Origin: Candidatus Acidulidesulfobacter diazotrophicus
GTDB lineage: Bacteria; SZUA-79; Acidulodesulfobacterales; Acidulodesulfobacteraceae
Length of the DNA stretch: 64,000 bases
Assembly: GCA_004195025.1 (NCBI GenBank)
Contig: SGBB01000009.1
Location: forward strand, 24,832 to 88,831
Direction of reading: 5' to 3'
A program made the translations under genes and the position numbers. The notes under the pieces were generated by a model. The model searched no databases, was not told the origin of the DNA, and was given only the letters and a program-made list of their open reading frames with translations. Positions 18,180 through 28,061 of the stretch are shown one piece after another; the stretch's first letter is position 1, and the number at the start of each line of letters is the position of its first letter.

Positions 18180-18659
18180 ATGGACATTAAAACTGCAAAG
18201 GAGACATCTTCTTGTGCTATGGACATTAAAGAGATAATGAGTCTTCTCCCGCACAGATTTCCATTTTTGCTAATAGATAAAGTTGTTGATCTTAAAAAAG
18301 GAAAGTCTATTAAAGCTATAAAAAATACAACTATGAATGAACCTTTTTTTCAAGGACATTTTCCTAATCATCCTGTTATGCCCGGAGTATTAATTTTAGA
18401 ATCTTTAGCCCAGGCAGGCGGTATCTTGGCTTATAAAACTGCCGAAGATGATACTATGAAAGATATGCTCACATATTTTATGGGGATAGATAAAGCAAGA
18501 TTTAGAAAACCTATATTTCCCGGAAGCACAATCATTTTAAATGTTGAACTTATTAAAAAAAAACAAATGATATGGGTATTTCGCGGTACGGCATTAGTTG
18601 ATAACATATTATGCTGCGAGGCAAATCTTATGGCATCTTTTGTTGCACATAATAAATAA
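18180..18659 (+). CDS. fabZ: 3-hydroxyacyl-ACP dehydratase FabZ
   Basis: FabZ dehydrates 3-hydroxyacyl-ACP in fatty acid synthesis and competes with LpxA/LpxD for the same substrates, which explains its place between lpxD and lpxA. The hot-dog fold motifs LLPHRFPFLLID and FFQGHFPNHPVMPGV (catalytic His, then Glu in ILESLAQAGG) are present. The start at 18180 has an AAAGG sequence 10 bases upstream. A second ATG at 18219 begins with the same 12 bases (ATGGACATTAAA) and is also a possible start, giving 146 rather than 159 residues. Confidence 0.94.
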   Translation: MDIKTAKETSSCAMDIKEIMSLLPHRFPFLLIDKVVDLKKGKSIKAIKNTTMNEPFFQGHFPNHPVMPGVLILESLAQAGGILAYKTAEDDTMKDMLTYFMGIDKARFRKPIFPGSTIILNVELIKKKQMIWVFRGTALVDNILCCEANLMASFVAHNK

Positions 18660-18718
18660 ATAATGTAATTCAGATAAATTTAAATAAATTAATTAAAATT
18701 AAAAATATTTATTAAGTT

Positions 18719-19489
18719 ATGATAGATAAAACTGCGATAATAGGAGAAAATGTAACCGTAGATAATTCTACGGATGTCGGTCCATATTGTATAATTAAAG
18801 ATTATGTAAAAATAGGCAAAAATAATAAAATTGCTTCTCATGTTGTTATAGAAGGTAATACGGAGATAGGGAATAATAACAAGATATTCCAATTTGCGTC
18901 AATAGGTTCTGTCCCACAAGATCTTAAATATAAAGGCGAAAATACAAAACTTATAATAGGCAGCAATAATATAATTAGAGAATATGCTACATTTAATCCT
19001 GGTACAATAACAGGTAATTCAGCTACCGTTATAGGCGATTTTAATCTCTTTATGATGTCAACTCATGTAGCCCATGATTGCGTTATAGGAAATTATGCAA
19101 TATTGGCTAATCATGCAACTCTCGCAGGACATGTGGAAATTAACGATTTTGCAATACTTGGAGGTTTATGCGCCGTACATCAATTTACAAAAATCGGTGA
19201 ATCTGCGTTAATTTCAGGCGGCACTATGGTGGTTCAGGATATTCCTCCTTATTTGATTGCATCAGGAGATAGAGCTAGGATTTACGGTATTAACAAAATA
19301 GGTCTTGAGAGGCGAGGTTTTTTAAAAGAAGAAATAGATGCTATAAAAAATGCATATAAAATAGTATATAGATCTAAATTGACAATTAAAAACGCTATTA
19401 GTAAAATTAAAAGTGAAATAAATACAAATACAATTGTAGAAAAATTTATTGAATTCATATTAAATTCTAAACGAGGCATAACTAGATAA
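18719..19489 (+). CDS. lpxA: UDP-N-acetylglucosamine acyltransferase LpxA
   Basis: LpxA carries out the first step of lipid A synthesis. The 256-residue protein is a left-handed beta helix made of hexapeptide repeats (about 1-190), with a helical C-terminal part. The catalytic histidine region appears as STHVAHDCVIGNYAI and is followed by HATLAGHVEINDFAILGG and VHQFTKIG, all typical of LpxA rather than LpxD. The length matches the family. The ATG lacks a clear Shine-Dalgarno sequence. Confidence 0.95.
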   Translation: MIDKTAIIGENVTVDNSTDVGPYCIIKDYVKIGKNNKIASHVVIEGNTEIGNNNKIFQFASIGSVPQDLKYKGENTKLIIGSNNIIREYATFNPGTITGNSATVIGDFNLFMMSTHVAHDCVIGNYAILANHATLAGHVEINDFAILGGLCAVHQFTKIGESALISGGTMVVQDIPPYLIASGDRARIYGINKIGLERRGFLKEEIDAIKNAYKIVYRSKLTIKNAISKIKSEINTNTIVEKFIEFILNSKRGITR

Positions 19490-19593
19490 GTATAATATTG
19501 CCGGATTAAAATATGAGGTGTTCGCTTATTAATGTTGACGGAGTTTAATTTTACATATGGTATCCATTAGCTAATTTAATAACTATAATTTTA

Positions 19594-20400
19594 ATGATCA
19601 ATCAAAAAAGAATAGGCCTTATAGCGGGATATGGAGAATTTCCCCTTTTATATATAAAAAAACTTAAATCTTTAGGTTTCTATGTTTGCGTTTGCGCCAT
19701 TGAAGAAGAAGCAGGGGAAAGACTAAGTGACTATGCAGATTCTATCATTTATATAAGCGTCGGCGAACTTGGAAAACTTATAAAGTTTTTTAAATCTGAA
19801 AATGTCAATGAAATTATTATGGCAGGCAAGGTTAAAAAAACTTTAATGTTTAAAAAAATAAAGCCTGATTTAAAAGCTATCACTCTTTTTTTGTCACTTA
19901 AAGACAGAAAAGACGATACTATTTTAAATGCTATATGTAAATATTTAGAGAAAGAAGGCTTAACTATAGTACCCCAAACTAATTATTTATCTTCTATATT
20001 TCCTGAAAAAGGAATATTGTCAGCCCGCAAACCGTCATCAAAAGAGTTGGCAGATATTAATTTTGGATATGATGCCGCAAAATTGATAGCGGGAGCCGAC
20101 ATAGGACAGACAGCAGTTGTTAAAGATCTATCGGTAATGGCTTTAGAAGCTATTGAAGGAACAGACGAAACAATTTTAAGAGGCGGAAAATTAGCTAACG
20201 GCGGTGCAGTTGTCGTAAAGGTAAATAAGCCGAACCAAGACTTGAGATTTGACATACCGGCGGTCGGAGCCGACACATTAGATGTGATGAACGATTCACA
20301 ATGTAAATGTTTAGCTTTTGAAAAAAATACAATAATAATTAATAAACAGGAATTTATTAAGAAATCTAATAATTATGGTATAGCGGTTTACGTAATTTAA
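19594..20400 (+). CDS. lpxI: UDP-2,3-diacylglucosamine pyrophosphatase LpxI
   Basis: LpxI (DUF1009 family) makes lipid X from UDP-2,3-diacylglucosamine. It replaces LpxH in alpha- and many deltaproteobacteria. Evidence is the N-terminal GLIAGYGEFPLLYIKK, the central region with DIGQTAVVKDLSVMALEAIEGTD, and the C-terminal FDIPAVGADTLD. The length of 268 residues is normal, and it sits exactly between lpxA and lpxB. No lpxH is seen in this window. Confidence 0.92.
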   Translation: MINQKRIGLIAGYGEFPLLYIKKLKSLGFYVCVCAIEEEAGERLSDYADSIIYISVGELGKLIKFFKSENVNEIIMAGKVKKTLMFKKIKPDLKAITLFLSLKDRKDDTILNAICKYLEKEGLTIVPQTNYLSSIFPEKGILSARKPSSKELADINFGYDAAKLIAGADIGQTAVVKDLSVMALEAIEGTDETILRGGKLANGGAVVVKVNKPNQDLRFDIPAVGADTLDVMNDSQCKCLAFEKNTIIINKQEFIKKSNNYGIAVYVI

Positions 20401-20727
20401 TGTATTAATCAATAATATAATTAGTTATTTTTTATGTAGTTAGTTATTTTTTATGTAGTTAGTTATTTTTTATGTAGTTAGTTACTTTTTATGTAGTTAG
20501 TTACTTTTTATGTAGTTAGTTACTTTTTATGTAGTTAGTTACTTTTTATGTAGTTAGTTACTTTTATAGTTATTTTTTAAGAACATTAATTTAATTTCCT
20601 ATAAGAACAATATAAATTAAATATTTGCCTATAAATATTAAATTATTAATTTAAATAAAAATCTTTAAATTAATTTATGTCAAATCAATTTATGTTCAAA
20701 ATATATTTAATTTCAAAAAAGCAATAA
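20401..20727. other. 327-base gap between lpxI and lpxB
   Basis: The gap holds the 19-bp tandem repeat at 20421-20569. The remaining bases to the lpxB start are almost only A and T (AATTTATGTCAAA twice near 20680). I see no gene, no clear terminator and no convincing promoter. Confidence 0.7.
20421..20569. repeat. 19-bp tandem repeat, seven full copies plus a degenerate eighth
   Basis: The unit is TTAGTTATTTTTTATGTAG. Full copies start at 20421, 20440, 20459, 20478, 20497, 20516 and 20535. A shortened copy starts at 20554. The first three copies have T and the last four plus the partial copy have C at unit position 8 (TTAGTTAT versus TTAGTTAC), so the two variants are not mixed. The unit length is not a multiple of three and no reading frame crosses it. 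Confidence 0.97.
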
Positions 20728-21885
20728 GTGGGAAAAATATTAATAGTTTCAGGAGAGCTTTCAGGAGACTGGCTTGCATCAGGTTTAATTAAAGAATTTA
20801 AGAAGGTTAAGCCCGATGCCGATTTTTATGCGATGGGCGGCGAAAATTTAAAATCTGAAGGAGCGGAAATTATTGCAGATTTAAATGAGCTTGCTGTTAT
20901 GGGTTTCATTGAAGTAGTTTTAAAAATATCAGTTATAAAAAAAATATTGAAACGTATTTTAGCATGGATTAAACTTAACAAACCTGATTTGATAATTTTA
21001 GTCGATTTTCCTACGTTTAATTTTAAAATTGCGAAGTATGCGCATCAATTAAACATTCCTGTTGTATATTATGTCCCTCCAAAGATATGGGCTTCAAGAT
21101 ATAAAAGGATATATTTTATAAAAAAATACATAAAATTTGTGATAGTTATATTTCCTTTTGAAATAAATATTTATGAAGAGAAAAATATAAAAGTTTATTA
21201 TTGCGGGAATCCGCTTCAATTCAGATTAAATAAATTACAAAAAACCGTAAAAATAAATGATATAGATAATAAAAATTTAAAAAAAAAGCGTTATCCTGTA
21301 ATTTCGTTTTTACCGGGTTCAAGAAAATCAGAATTAAAATATCATAGTTCAAGGATTGTAGAATCCGCAAAACTTATACTTTTTAATTACCCCGATGCTT
21401 TATTTGTATTTCCTTTCAGAAAAGGTATTGACATATCAGTTTTAGAAAAAGAGTTGGATAAATCTAAATTACCAAAAGAAAGTTATAATATATCAAATTA
21501 TTTTGAAGAGTCGCTTTTGCAAAGCGATATAATAATTGTTGCATCCGGAACTGCTTCATTGGAAGCCGCAATGTTTAAAAAACCAGTTATAATAGTATAT
21601 TATTTAAATTATTTTACTTATTTAATCGCAAAAATAATTGTTAAAGTAAAAGATATAGGATTAATAAATATAATAGCAGGGAAAAGAATAGTGCCGGAGC
21701 TGATCGAGTCTCAATTTACTCCTGAAAATGTGTATAATGAAGCAATAAAGTACCTAAAAAATGATGAATATCACAGAACGGTAATTTCAGAAATAGAAAA
21801 AACTATTTCAACTCTAGATTCTACTAAAAATCCATTCAAAGAAACTGCAGAAATTATAAATAAAAACATTTTTGCGAAGCAATAA
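20728..21885 (+). CDS. lpxB: Lipid A disaccharide synthase LpxB
   Basis: LpxB joins lipid X and UDP-2,3-diacylglucosamine into the lipid A disaccharide (GT19 family). Evidence: N-terminal VSGELSGDWLASGLI, YVPPKIWASRYKR, CGNPLQFR, FLPGSRKSELKYH and a C-terminal SGTASLEAAMFKKP. At 385 residues the length is normal. The start is a GTG, chosen because the conserved ILIVSGE segment begins immediately after it; no Shine-Dalgarno sequence is visible. It follows the tandem repeat, so the repeat lies in or near its 5' leader. Confidence 0.94.
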   Translation: MGKILIVSGELSGDWLASGLIKEFKKVKPDADFYAMGGENLKSEGAEIIADLNELAVMGFIEVVLKISVIKKILKRILAWIKLNKPDLIILVDFPTFNFKIAKYAHQLNIPVVYYVPPKIWASRYKRIYFIKKYIKFVIVIFPFEINIYEEKNIKVYYCGNPLQFRLNKLQKTVKINDIDNKNLKKKRYPVISFLPGSRKSELKYHSSRIVESAKLILFNYPDALFVFPFRKGIDISVLEKELDKSKLPKESYNISNYFEESLLQSDIIIVASGTASLEAAMFKKPVIIVYYLNYFTYLIAKIIVKVKDIGLINIIAGKRIVPELIESQFTPENVYNEAIKYLKNDEYHRTVISEIEKTISTLDSTKNPFKETAEIINKNIFAKQ

Positions 21886-22034
21886 ATAATTAATTTATTT
21901 TATTAAAATAATATAAAATATTAAAACAGTAATAGTATATGGCATATTATAATATTAAGAATTATAATATAATATCTATATGATATATTATATTAAAAAT
22001 CAGGCTGCCTTAAGTATTAAAATATTTTAAATTT

Positions 22035-23876
22035 ATGTTTAAAAATAAAAAAAAAATAGAAAAAAATAAGCAAAAAACCAAACAATCCTTTATTATATTA
22101 AAGAAACTTTTGCCGTATATGCGGCCGTATAAAAATAGGCTGATAATGGCTTTGATCAGTATGAGCATAGTTTCTTTGCTGACGGGAATACTTGCATATA
22201 TTGTTAAACCGCTTATTAATGATATATTTGTTTCTAAAAGCTTTGAGGAACTTATATTAATACCGTTATTAGTGATAGCCATATTTATTGCAAAAGGAAT
22301 TTTTTATTATATGGAAGCTTACTACACGGGATATGTCGGACAAAATATAATAAAAAACATTAGAAACGATGTTTATAAATCTATCGTAAATCTTCCCGTA
22401 ACTAAGCTGAATAAGATACCCACGGGTGTTTTTATAGCTAGAATCACTTATGATGTTAATCTTATTCAGCATACCGTATCAAATGCTTTAAGCGCAATAG
22501 CAAAAGATATACTAACTATTATAGTTCTTCTTGCAGTTATTTTTTATATGGACTTTTATTTAGCTATTGCAGTGTTTATACTTTTTCCGATAGCAATAAT
22601 TCCTGTTTCTCTTCTTGGAAAAAAAACTAGAAAAACCAGTATTGATACGCAGAACGAAATGGGTAATATTACTAAATTTCTTGATGAAACTATTTCAAAT
22701 TTAAGAATAGTTAAAGCGTATAATATGCAAAAATTTGAAATAGGAAGGTTCAAAAAACTTTCCGACAGATTATACAGATTTCTTATCAGAATGACTAAAA
22801 TTAAAGGTATTACCGTTCCGTTTGTTGAATTAGTCGGGGGCATTGCAGTTTCCTCAATAATATTTCTCGGCGGTCTGCAGGTTATAAAATATGGATATTC
22901 GCCAGGCAGTTTTTTTTCATTTTTAACTGCCATTTTACTTTTATACGAACCTGTAAAAAGTCTTTCAAGACTTAATAACAATCTTCAAGAAGGAATAGCT
23001 GCATCGTCAAGGGTGTTCGAAATAATGGAAGATAATTTTGAAGATATTTCTAAAGGCGAGAATTTGCCTAAAAACATAGAAAGGCTGCAGATTAAGAATT
23101 TATATTTTAGTTATAATAAAGAAAATGGTTTTGACCTTAAAAATATAAATTTAGATGCTGAAAAAGGTAAAATAATTGCGATAGTAGGGCGCTCAGGAGC
23201 CGGCAAGAGTACTTTGTCTATGCTGATTCCAGGGTTTTATAAACCTAATGAAGGAGAAATATTAATTAACGGTAAGAATATAAATTTATATAGTTTGAAA
23301 GAAATAAGAGATAATATTTCTTATGTATCTCAGCAAGTTTCTTTATTTAATGAATCCGTTAAATTTAATATAGCATACGGCGCTTCTTTTGAAAATAAAA
23401 ATATTAATAATAATATAGATAAAGAAAATATTAATAAACATAATAGCAGCGAGTATAACGGCGATAATAGCGATATGATTATTAATGCTGCTAAACTTGC
23501 ATATGCGCATAATTTTGTGATTAATCTTCCTGAAGGATATGATACTTTAGTAGATGAATCTGGTTTAAGATTATCGGGTGGAGAAAAGCAAAGGATTCTA
23601 ATGGCACGGGCTTTCTTGAAAAATGCCCCGATATTAATTCTGGACGAGGCAACGGCATCATTAGATAATGAATCGGAAAGGCATATTCAAGAAGCGCTTT
23701 TGAATCTTTGCAGAGATAAAATTGCTATCGTTATAGCGCACAGACTTTCAACAGTTAAAAAAGCAGACAACATATATGTTATGGAAAACGGAGAAATTGT
23801 TGAGCAAGGTAATCATGAAGAATTGATTGAAATAGACGGTATTTATAAGAATCTTCTAATTAAGCAGATGCAATAA
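22035..23876 (+). CDS. msbA: Lipid A export ABC transporter MsbA-like
   Basis: This is a 613-residue half-transporter with an N-terminal membrane domain (six helices, about 30-320) fused to an ATPase domain. Walker A is GRSGAGKST, the signature is LSGGEKQR, Walker B is ILILDEATASLD and the H-loop is IAHRLST. Its position between lpxB and waaA supports a role in flipping lipid A-core across the inner membrane. Between the Q-loop region and the signature there is an Asn-rich insertion of about 30 residues (about 451-480) not usual in the family. The waaA start follows the stop by two bases. Confidence 0.9.
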   Translation: MFKNKKKIEKNKQKTKQSFIILKKLLPYMRPYKNRLIMALISMSIVSLLTGILAYIVKPLINDIFVSKSFEELILIPLLVIAIFIAKGIFYYMEAYYTGYVGQNIIKNIRNDVYKSIVNLPVTKLNKIPTGVFIARITYDVNLIQHTVSNALSAIAKDILTIIVLLAVIFYMDFYLAIAVFILFPIAIIPVSLLGKKTRKTSIDTQNEMGNITKFLDETISNLRIVKAYNMQKFEIGRFKKLSDRLYRFLIRMTKIKGITVPFVELVGGIAVSSIIFLGGLQVIKYGYSPGSFFSFLTAILLLYEPVKSLSRLNNNLQEGIAASSRVFEIMEDNFEDISKGENLPKNIERLQIKNLYFSYNKENGFDLKNINLDAEKGKIIAIVGRSGAGKSTLSMLIPGFYKPNEGEILINGKNINLYSLKEIRDNISYVSQQVSLFNESVKFNIAYGASFENKNINNNIDKENINKHNSSEYNGDNSDMIINAAKLAYAHNFVINLPEGYDTLVDESGLRLSGGEKQRILMARAFLKNAPILILDEATASLDNESERHIQEALLNLCRDKIAIVIAHRLSTVKKADNIYVMENGEIVEQGNHEELIEIDGIYKNLLIKQMQ

Positions 23877-23878
23877 TA

Positions 23879-25432
23879 ATGAAGCGAATATATTTTTTTA
23901 TTTATAATCTTATTTTATATATAAGCCTGCCTTTTTTTTTAATTATTATGCTTTTTTTATATTTAATTAAAAATAAACATGCTTCCGGTTTTTTCCATAA
24001 ATTAATACCTTCTTTAAGTTTTACCAAAGACAATAAGAATAATAATAAAAAAAGTAAATCTTTATGGATTCACGCAGTTTCGGTAGGTGAAGTCAATGCG
24101 TCATTTTATTTTATTAATTTATTATTGAACCGCATTAATAATAATATTAATAGCAATGAAAAGCAGAAAAACATATACCTTTCCGTAGTGACAAAAACAG
24201 GATACGAAAATGCAATCAAAAAATTTAAAGGAATGCCTATTTTTGTGATTTATTTCCCGTATGATTTTTTATTTTCGGTTAAAAATTTTATCAATTTAAT
24301 AAATCCTGTATGCTTTATATCTATAGAGACTGAAATATGGCCTAATTTGTTTAGTAAACTAAAAAAATCTAATATACCTATCTTTATTTTAAACGCAAGA
24401 CTGTCGGATAAGTCTTTCAGAAATTATTATAAATTTAAATTTTTCTTCAGATATATATTTGAGTGCATTGATTTAGCGGCTTGTATATCAAAAGATTATT
24501 ATAATAAATTTCTGGATTTAGGAATAAGCAAAGACAAATTATATATTACTGGCAACATGAAATTTGATACTGTACAAAAAGAAGAAATAGAAAAACTTAA
24601 AATTGAAGGTATTAAATATAAAAATGCTATAATAAATGATTCTGTTTGTCGGCATAACATGAGTGTTAACGACAACATTAAATCAAATAGCGCAGAAAAT
24701 CAATCAAATAATAATTATATTACAAAAATAATAATTGCAGGCAGTACGCATGAAAGAGAAGAACAAATAATATTAGATATATTTTTAAAATTAGTTAAAA
24801 ATATTAATGATGGAAATTATAATTATAATAGCAATATAAAACTTTGCCTGATAATAGCGCCGAGGCATCCTGAAAGATTTAAATATGTTTCTGAATTAAT
24901 TAAAAAATATAAATTAGATTATGTTAAAATTTCCTCTTTAGTTTTTAATTATGACATTATAGAAGCAAATCATAACCATATTGTTTGTGAAAATAATAAT
25001 GTTATCGCAGAATATGATAATAACGGAGTTAGTTCTAATTTAAAGTTAAAATCTCATAATAATATTATAATTATAGATAAAATGGGAATATTAAATTCAT
25101 TATACAGCATAGCAGATATTGCATTTATAGGCGGTAGCATGATAACTCCGGGCGGAGGGCACAACATGCTTGAGCCTCTAGCTTTTGGAGTGCCTGTTGT
25201 TTTCGGAAATTTTGTTGAAAATTTTCAAGAAATTGCCGATGAAATTATATCTTCCGGCGCAGGCGTTATGGCTGCAAATCCGGAAGAACTTTTTAACGCT
25301 ATTTATACTTTTATTAATGATGAAAAAAAATCGTCTAAAGCATCCATGGAGGCGTTAAATATTATAGAAAGAAATCAAGGCTCATCAGTTAAAAATTTAA
25401 ATTTATTAATAAATTTTGGCAATATAATTTAA
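23879..25432 (+). CDS. waaA: 3-deoxy-D-manno-octulosonic acid (Kdo) transferase WaaA
   Basis: WaaA (KdtA) adds Kdo to the lipid A precursor at the inner membrane. An N-terminal membrane anchor (about 5-30) is followed by the GT30 domain with WIHAVSVGEVNAS, ETEIWPNLF, NARLSDKSF, APRHPERF and the nucleotide-sugar site GGSMITPGGGHNMLEPLAFG. At 517 residues it is about 90 longer than the E. coli enzyme. The excess is spread over Asn-rich stretches near residues 51-60, 85-97, 257-281 and 360-400. It is the last gene of the plus-strand run and faces rho. Confidence 0.92.
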   Translation: MKRIYFFIYNLILYISLPFFLIIMLFLYLIKNKHASGFFHKLIPSLSFTKDNKNNNKKSKSLWIHAVSVGEVNASFYFINLLLNRINNNINSNEKQKNIYLSVVTKTGYENAIKKFKGMPIFVIYFPYDFLFSVKNFINLINPVCFISIETEIWPNLFSKLKKSNIPIFILNARLSDKSFRNYYKFKFFFRYIFECIDLAACISKDYYNKFLDLGISKDKLYITGNMKFDTVQKEEIEKLKIEGIKYKNAIINDSVCRHNMSVNDNIKSNSAENQSNNNYITKIIIAGSTHEREEQIILDIFLKLVKNINDGNYNYNSNIKLCLIIAPRHPERFKYVSELIKKYKLDYVKISSLVFNYDIIEANHNHIVCENNNVIAEYDNNGVSSNLKLKSHNNIIIIDKMGILNSLYSIADIAFIGGSMITPGGGHNMLEPLAFGVPVVFGNFVENFQEIADEIISSGAGVMAANPEELFNAIYTFINDEKKSSKASMEALNIIERNQGSSVKNLNLLINFGNII

Positions 25433-25518
25433 ATGTTAAAAATATTATTTATAATTAATATTTTAATTTTAATCTTAATTTTAATCTTAATCTTAGATAT
25501 TATATTAATTATAAATAA

Positions 25519-25554
25519 AAAATAAATAATAATTTTTATTTTATTATTTATTTT
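25519..25554. terminator. AT-only 14-bp inverted repeat between convergent waaA and rho
   Basis: AAAATAAATAATAA (25519-25532) pairs perfectly with 25541-25554 across an 8-base loop. It sits between the two converging genes and could serve as a bidirectional terminator, though a stem of only A-U pairs is weak. Upstream, 25463-25498 contains a 12-base period (TTTTAATCTTAA twice). Confidence 0.4.
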
Positions 25555-25583
25555 ATAATAATAAAATTTAAAATTTTTGATAA

Positions 25584-26849
25584 TTATTGATTCATAAGGT
25601 TAAGAAAATCGGCATTTGTTTTTGTATTTTTTATTTTTTCTATCAAAAATTCCATAGCATCCGAAGTGTCCATCGAAGATAAAACCTTTCTTAAAACCCA
25701 TATTTTTTTTAATTGATCTTTATCTATAAGCAGCTCTTCTTTTCTTGTCCCAGATTTATTAACATCTATTGCAGGAAATATTCTTTTTTCTGCAAGTTTT
25801 CGATCTAAATTGGCTTCAAGATTCCCTGTGCCTTTAAATTCTTCGAATATTACTTCGTCCGCTCTAGAGCCTGTGTCTATTAAGGCTGTTGCAATAATAG
25901 TTAAGCTTCCGCCTTCTTCTATATTTCTTGCTGCCCCAAAAAATCTTTTAGGTTTATGTAATGCATTTGAGTCAACACCGCCCGAAAGAACTTTTCCTGA
26001 AGACGGAATTGTAACATTGTAAGCCCTTGCAAGTCTTGTTATGGAATCTAATAAAATAACTACGTCCTTACCTGTTTCAACAAGCCTTTTTGCTTTTTCA
26101 ATAACTATTTCGGCTATTTGTATATGTCTTTGAGGCGGCTCGTCAAATGTTGAACTTATAACTTCTCCGCTGATAGATCTTTGCATATCCGTGACTTCTT
26201 CAGGTCTTTCGTCAATTAAAAGAACCATTAAAAATATTTCTTTATGATTAGCATTTATAGCATGAGCAATGTCTTTTAAAAGAATAGTCTTACCAGTTCT
26301 TGGAGGAGCTACTATAAGCGCCCTCTGTCCCTTACCAATAGGAATAAGTAAATCCATCATTCTTGTGGAAATATTTTTTGAATCAAATTCTAATTTTATT
26401 TTTTCCTGCGGGTAAAGAGGGGTTAAATTATCAAATAAAATTTTTTCCTTTGCAATCTCAGGATCTTCAAAATTTACGCTTTCAACTTTTAATAAGGCGT
26501 AAAATCTTTCATTGTCTTTAGGCGGCCTTATTATTCCGTTAACCGTATCTCCTGTTCTAAGCCCAAATCTTCTGATTTGCGAAGGAGAGACATATATATC
26601 ATCCGGTCCATGCAGATAATTAGATTCCAATGATCTTAGAAATCCATACTGGTCAGGCAATATTTCAAGTACACCTTCGCCTGTGATTAACCCGTTTTTT
26701 TCAGCTGTTTGATTTTTTTCGGTTTCGGCTTGCAATAACGCATAAATCAGATCCTGCTTACGCATTCCGGAGGCGCCTTCTATACTATATTCCTTAGCAA
26801 TTATCATTAGTTCCGATATTTTTTTTGTAGATAATTCTTTTACATTCAT
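25584..26849 (-). CDS. rho: Transcription termination factor Rho
   Basis: Rho is the hexameric RNA helicase that ends transcription. The 421-residue protein has the N-terminal helical domain with [20 protein letters not shown], the RNA-binding cold-shock-like domain ([15 protein letters not shown]), and the ATPase core with APPRTGKT (Walker A) and [16 protein letters not shown] (Walker B). [23 protein letters not shown] is also diagnostic as a region. The start is supported by a GAGG Shine-Dalgarno sequence just upstream. The gene for a degenerate GGDEF protein lies 33 bases upstream and is probably co-transcribed. Confidence 0.97.
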   Translation of the reverse strand: MNVKELSTKKISELMIIAKEYSIEGASGMRKQDLIYALLQAETEKNQTAEKNGLITGEGVLEILPDQYGFLRSLESNYLHGPDDIYVSPSQIRRFGLRTGDTVNGIIRPPKDNERFYALLKVESVNFEDPEIAKEKILFDNLTPLYPQEKIKLEFDSKNISTRMMDLLIPIGKGQRALIVAPPRTGKTILLKDIAHAINANHKEIFLMVLLIDERPEEVTDMQRSISGEVISSTFDEPPQRHIQIAEIVIEKAKRLVETGKDVVILLDSITRLARAYNVTIPSSGKVLSGGVDSNALHKPKRFFGAARNIEEGGSLTIIATALIDTGSRADEVIFEEFKGTGNLEANLDRKLAEKRIFPAIDVNKSGTRKEELLIDKDQLKKIWVLRKVLSSMDTSDAMEFLIEKIKNTKTNADFLNLMNQ

Positions 26850-26882
26850 AATTTCCTCTTTCCTTAATCTTAATTAATTAAA

Positions 26883-27932
26883 TTAAATTATATTCCATTT
26901 TAAATTTCTTCTTGCTTCAAATCTTCTTGATTCTGCTAAATCAACTACTATTCTTTCTGTGCTGCCGTCATCGGGATACTGGGCAATTCCGGCATTCATA
27001 GATATAATGTTATTATTTTGTTTTATGAAATGATCCTGAACTTCTAAAAATATATTTTCAATAATTTTTTTTGTGTCTGTTTTGCTTAAATCCGGAAAGC
27101 AAATAATGATTTTGTTTCCAAACCTTGCGGCAATATCATAAGTTCTTACGTATTTTTGTATTGAGCCGCCAATAAAATTGATAGCGGCATCACCTGCCGC
27201 ATGTCCTGATAAAGAATTAAATTCATTTAATTTATTAATTGACATTAAAGCGATTGACATGATACCTTTTTCAGAATTAATTTTTTGCATTTCTTCAAAT
27301 AATCTTTGATGAAAATATTTAAAATTGTAAAGACCTGAGGTGTGATCAAATTTAGAGCATTCCAATATAGATTCGTCGCATTTTTTTGCTTTAATTATAT
27401 ATGAGAGTATTGAAAAAATAATATCAAAAGTATTTTTTATACTGCCGTCCGCTTCTGCATAATTCTTAAAACCGTTCACGGAATAGATTATAACGCTCAT
27501 TGATTCGTTATTTTTATTATGTTCTTCCATATTGATAAATAATGGATAAATATATAATTCTTTAATATTACTGTGCTCAAAATTTATTGTTTTTACGCTA
27601 TTTAATTCAGGCAAATTTTCTTTAAAGTCGGTATAAAAAGATTTATTGTTATTTGAAATTTCAATAAGTGTTTTAATAAGCTGTTCGGAAGGGTCTAATT
27701 GATTTTTTATGGTATATTCATGAGAAATACCCCTTGAAATTATAATTTTAATTTCTTTATTGTTCTTAATACTTACAAACATAATTGCCGTTGCGCCAAA
27801 AACAAGATCAAAACTGATGTTTACAAAGTGTAAAATTTCTTCCAGAGTTTTATTTTGATTAACTGCTTCAGTAAGCTCTTTAATAAATTTTAAACCAGAA
27901 TGTTCACGACCGTTTATATTATTATTTTCCAT
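26883..27932 (-). CDS. GAF-like sensor plus degenerate GGDEF domain protein
   Basis: This is a 349-residue soluble protein. The C-terminal part (about 190-349) has the GGDEF-family fold signature, starting with FDHTSGLYNFKYF at 195-207. However, the active-site signature that should read RYGGDEF is RFGNKI at 270-275, so diguanylate cyclase activity is unlikely. The N-terminal part (about 10-180) looks like a GAF-type sensory domain, but I cannot confirm the ligand. A GGGGGT sequence lies 9-13 bases before the ATG. It precedes rho on the same strand. A role in c-di-GMP binding or protein-protein signalling is inference. Confidence 0.75.
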   Translation of the reverse strand: MENNNINGREHSGLKFIKELTEAVNQNKTLEEILHFVNISFDLVFGATAIMFVSIKNNKEIKIIISRGISHEYTIKNQLDPSEQLIKTLIEISNNNKSFYTDFKENLPELNSVKTINFEHSNIKELYIYPLFINMEEHNKNNESMSVIIYSVNGFKNYAEADGSIKNTFDIIFSILSYIIKAKKCDESILECSKFDHTSGLYNFKYFHQRLFEEMQKINSEKGIMSIALMSINKLNEFNSLSGHAAGDAAINFIGGSIQKYVRTYDIAARFGNKIIICFPDLSKTDTKKIIENIFLEVQDHFIKQNNNIISMNAGIAQYPDDGSTERIVVDLAESRRFEARRNLKWNII

Positions 27933-28061
27933 ATATAAAACCCCCTTATTGATTTAGCAAGTATTTGATTAAATAATGTTTTGATATGCTATGCTTATAT
28001 TTTTCTATTTTATTTTACAATGATTTATATAATACCTTAAATAACATGTTAGAAATTTTTT

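Noticed and set aside
20421..20569. CRISPR array
   Set aside because: The 19-bp units are contiguous with no spacers; it is a simple tandem repeat and no cas gene is present.
1..25432. Origin of replication or horizontal island
   Set aside because: No dnaA, DnaA-box cluster or mobility gene was seen, and the genes are core functions of even composition.
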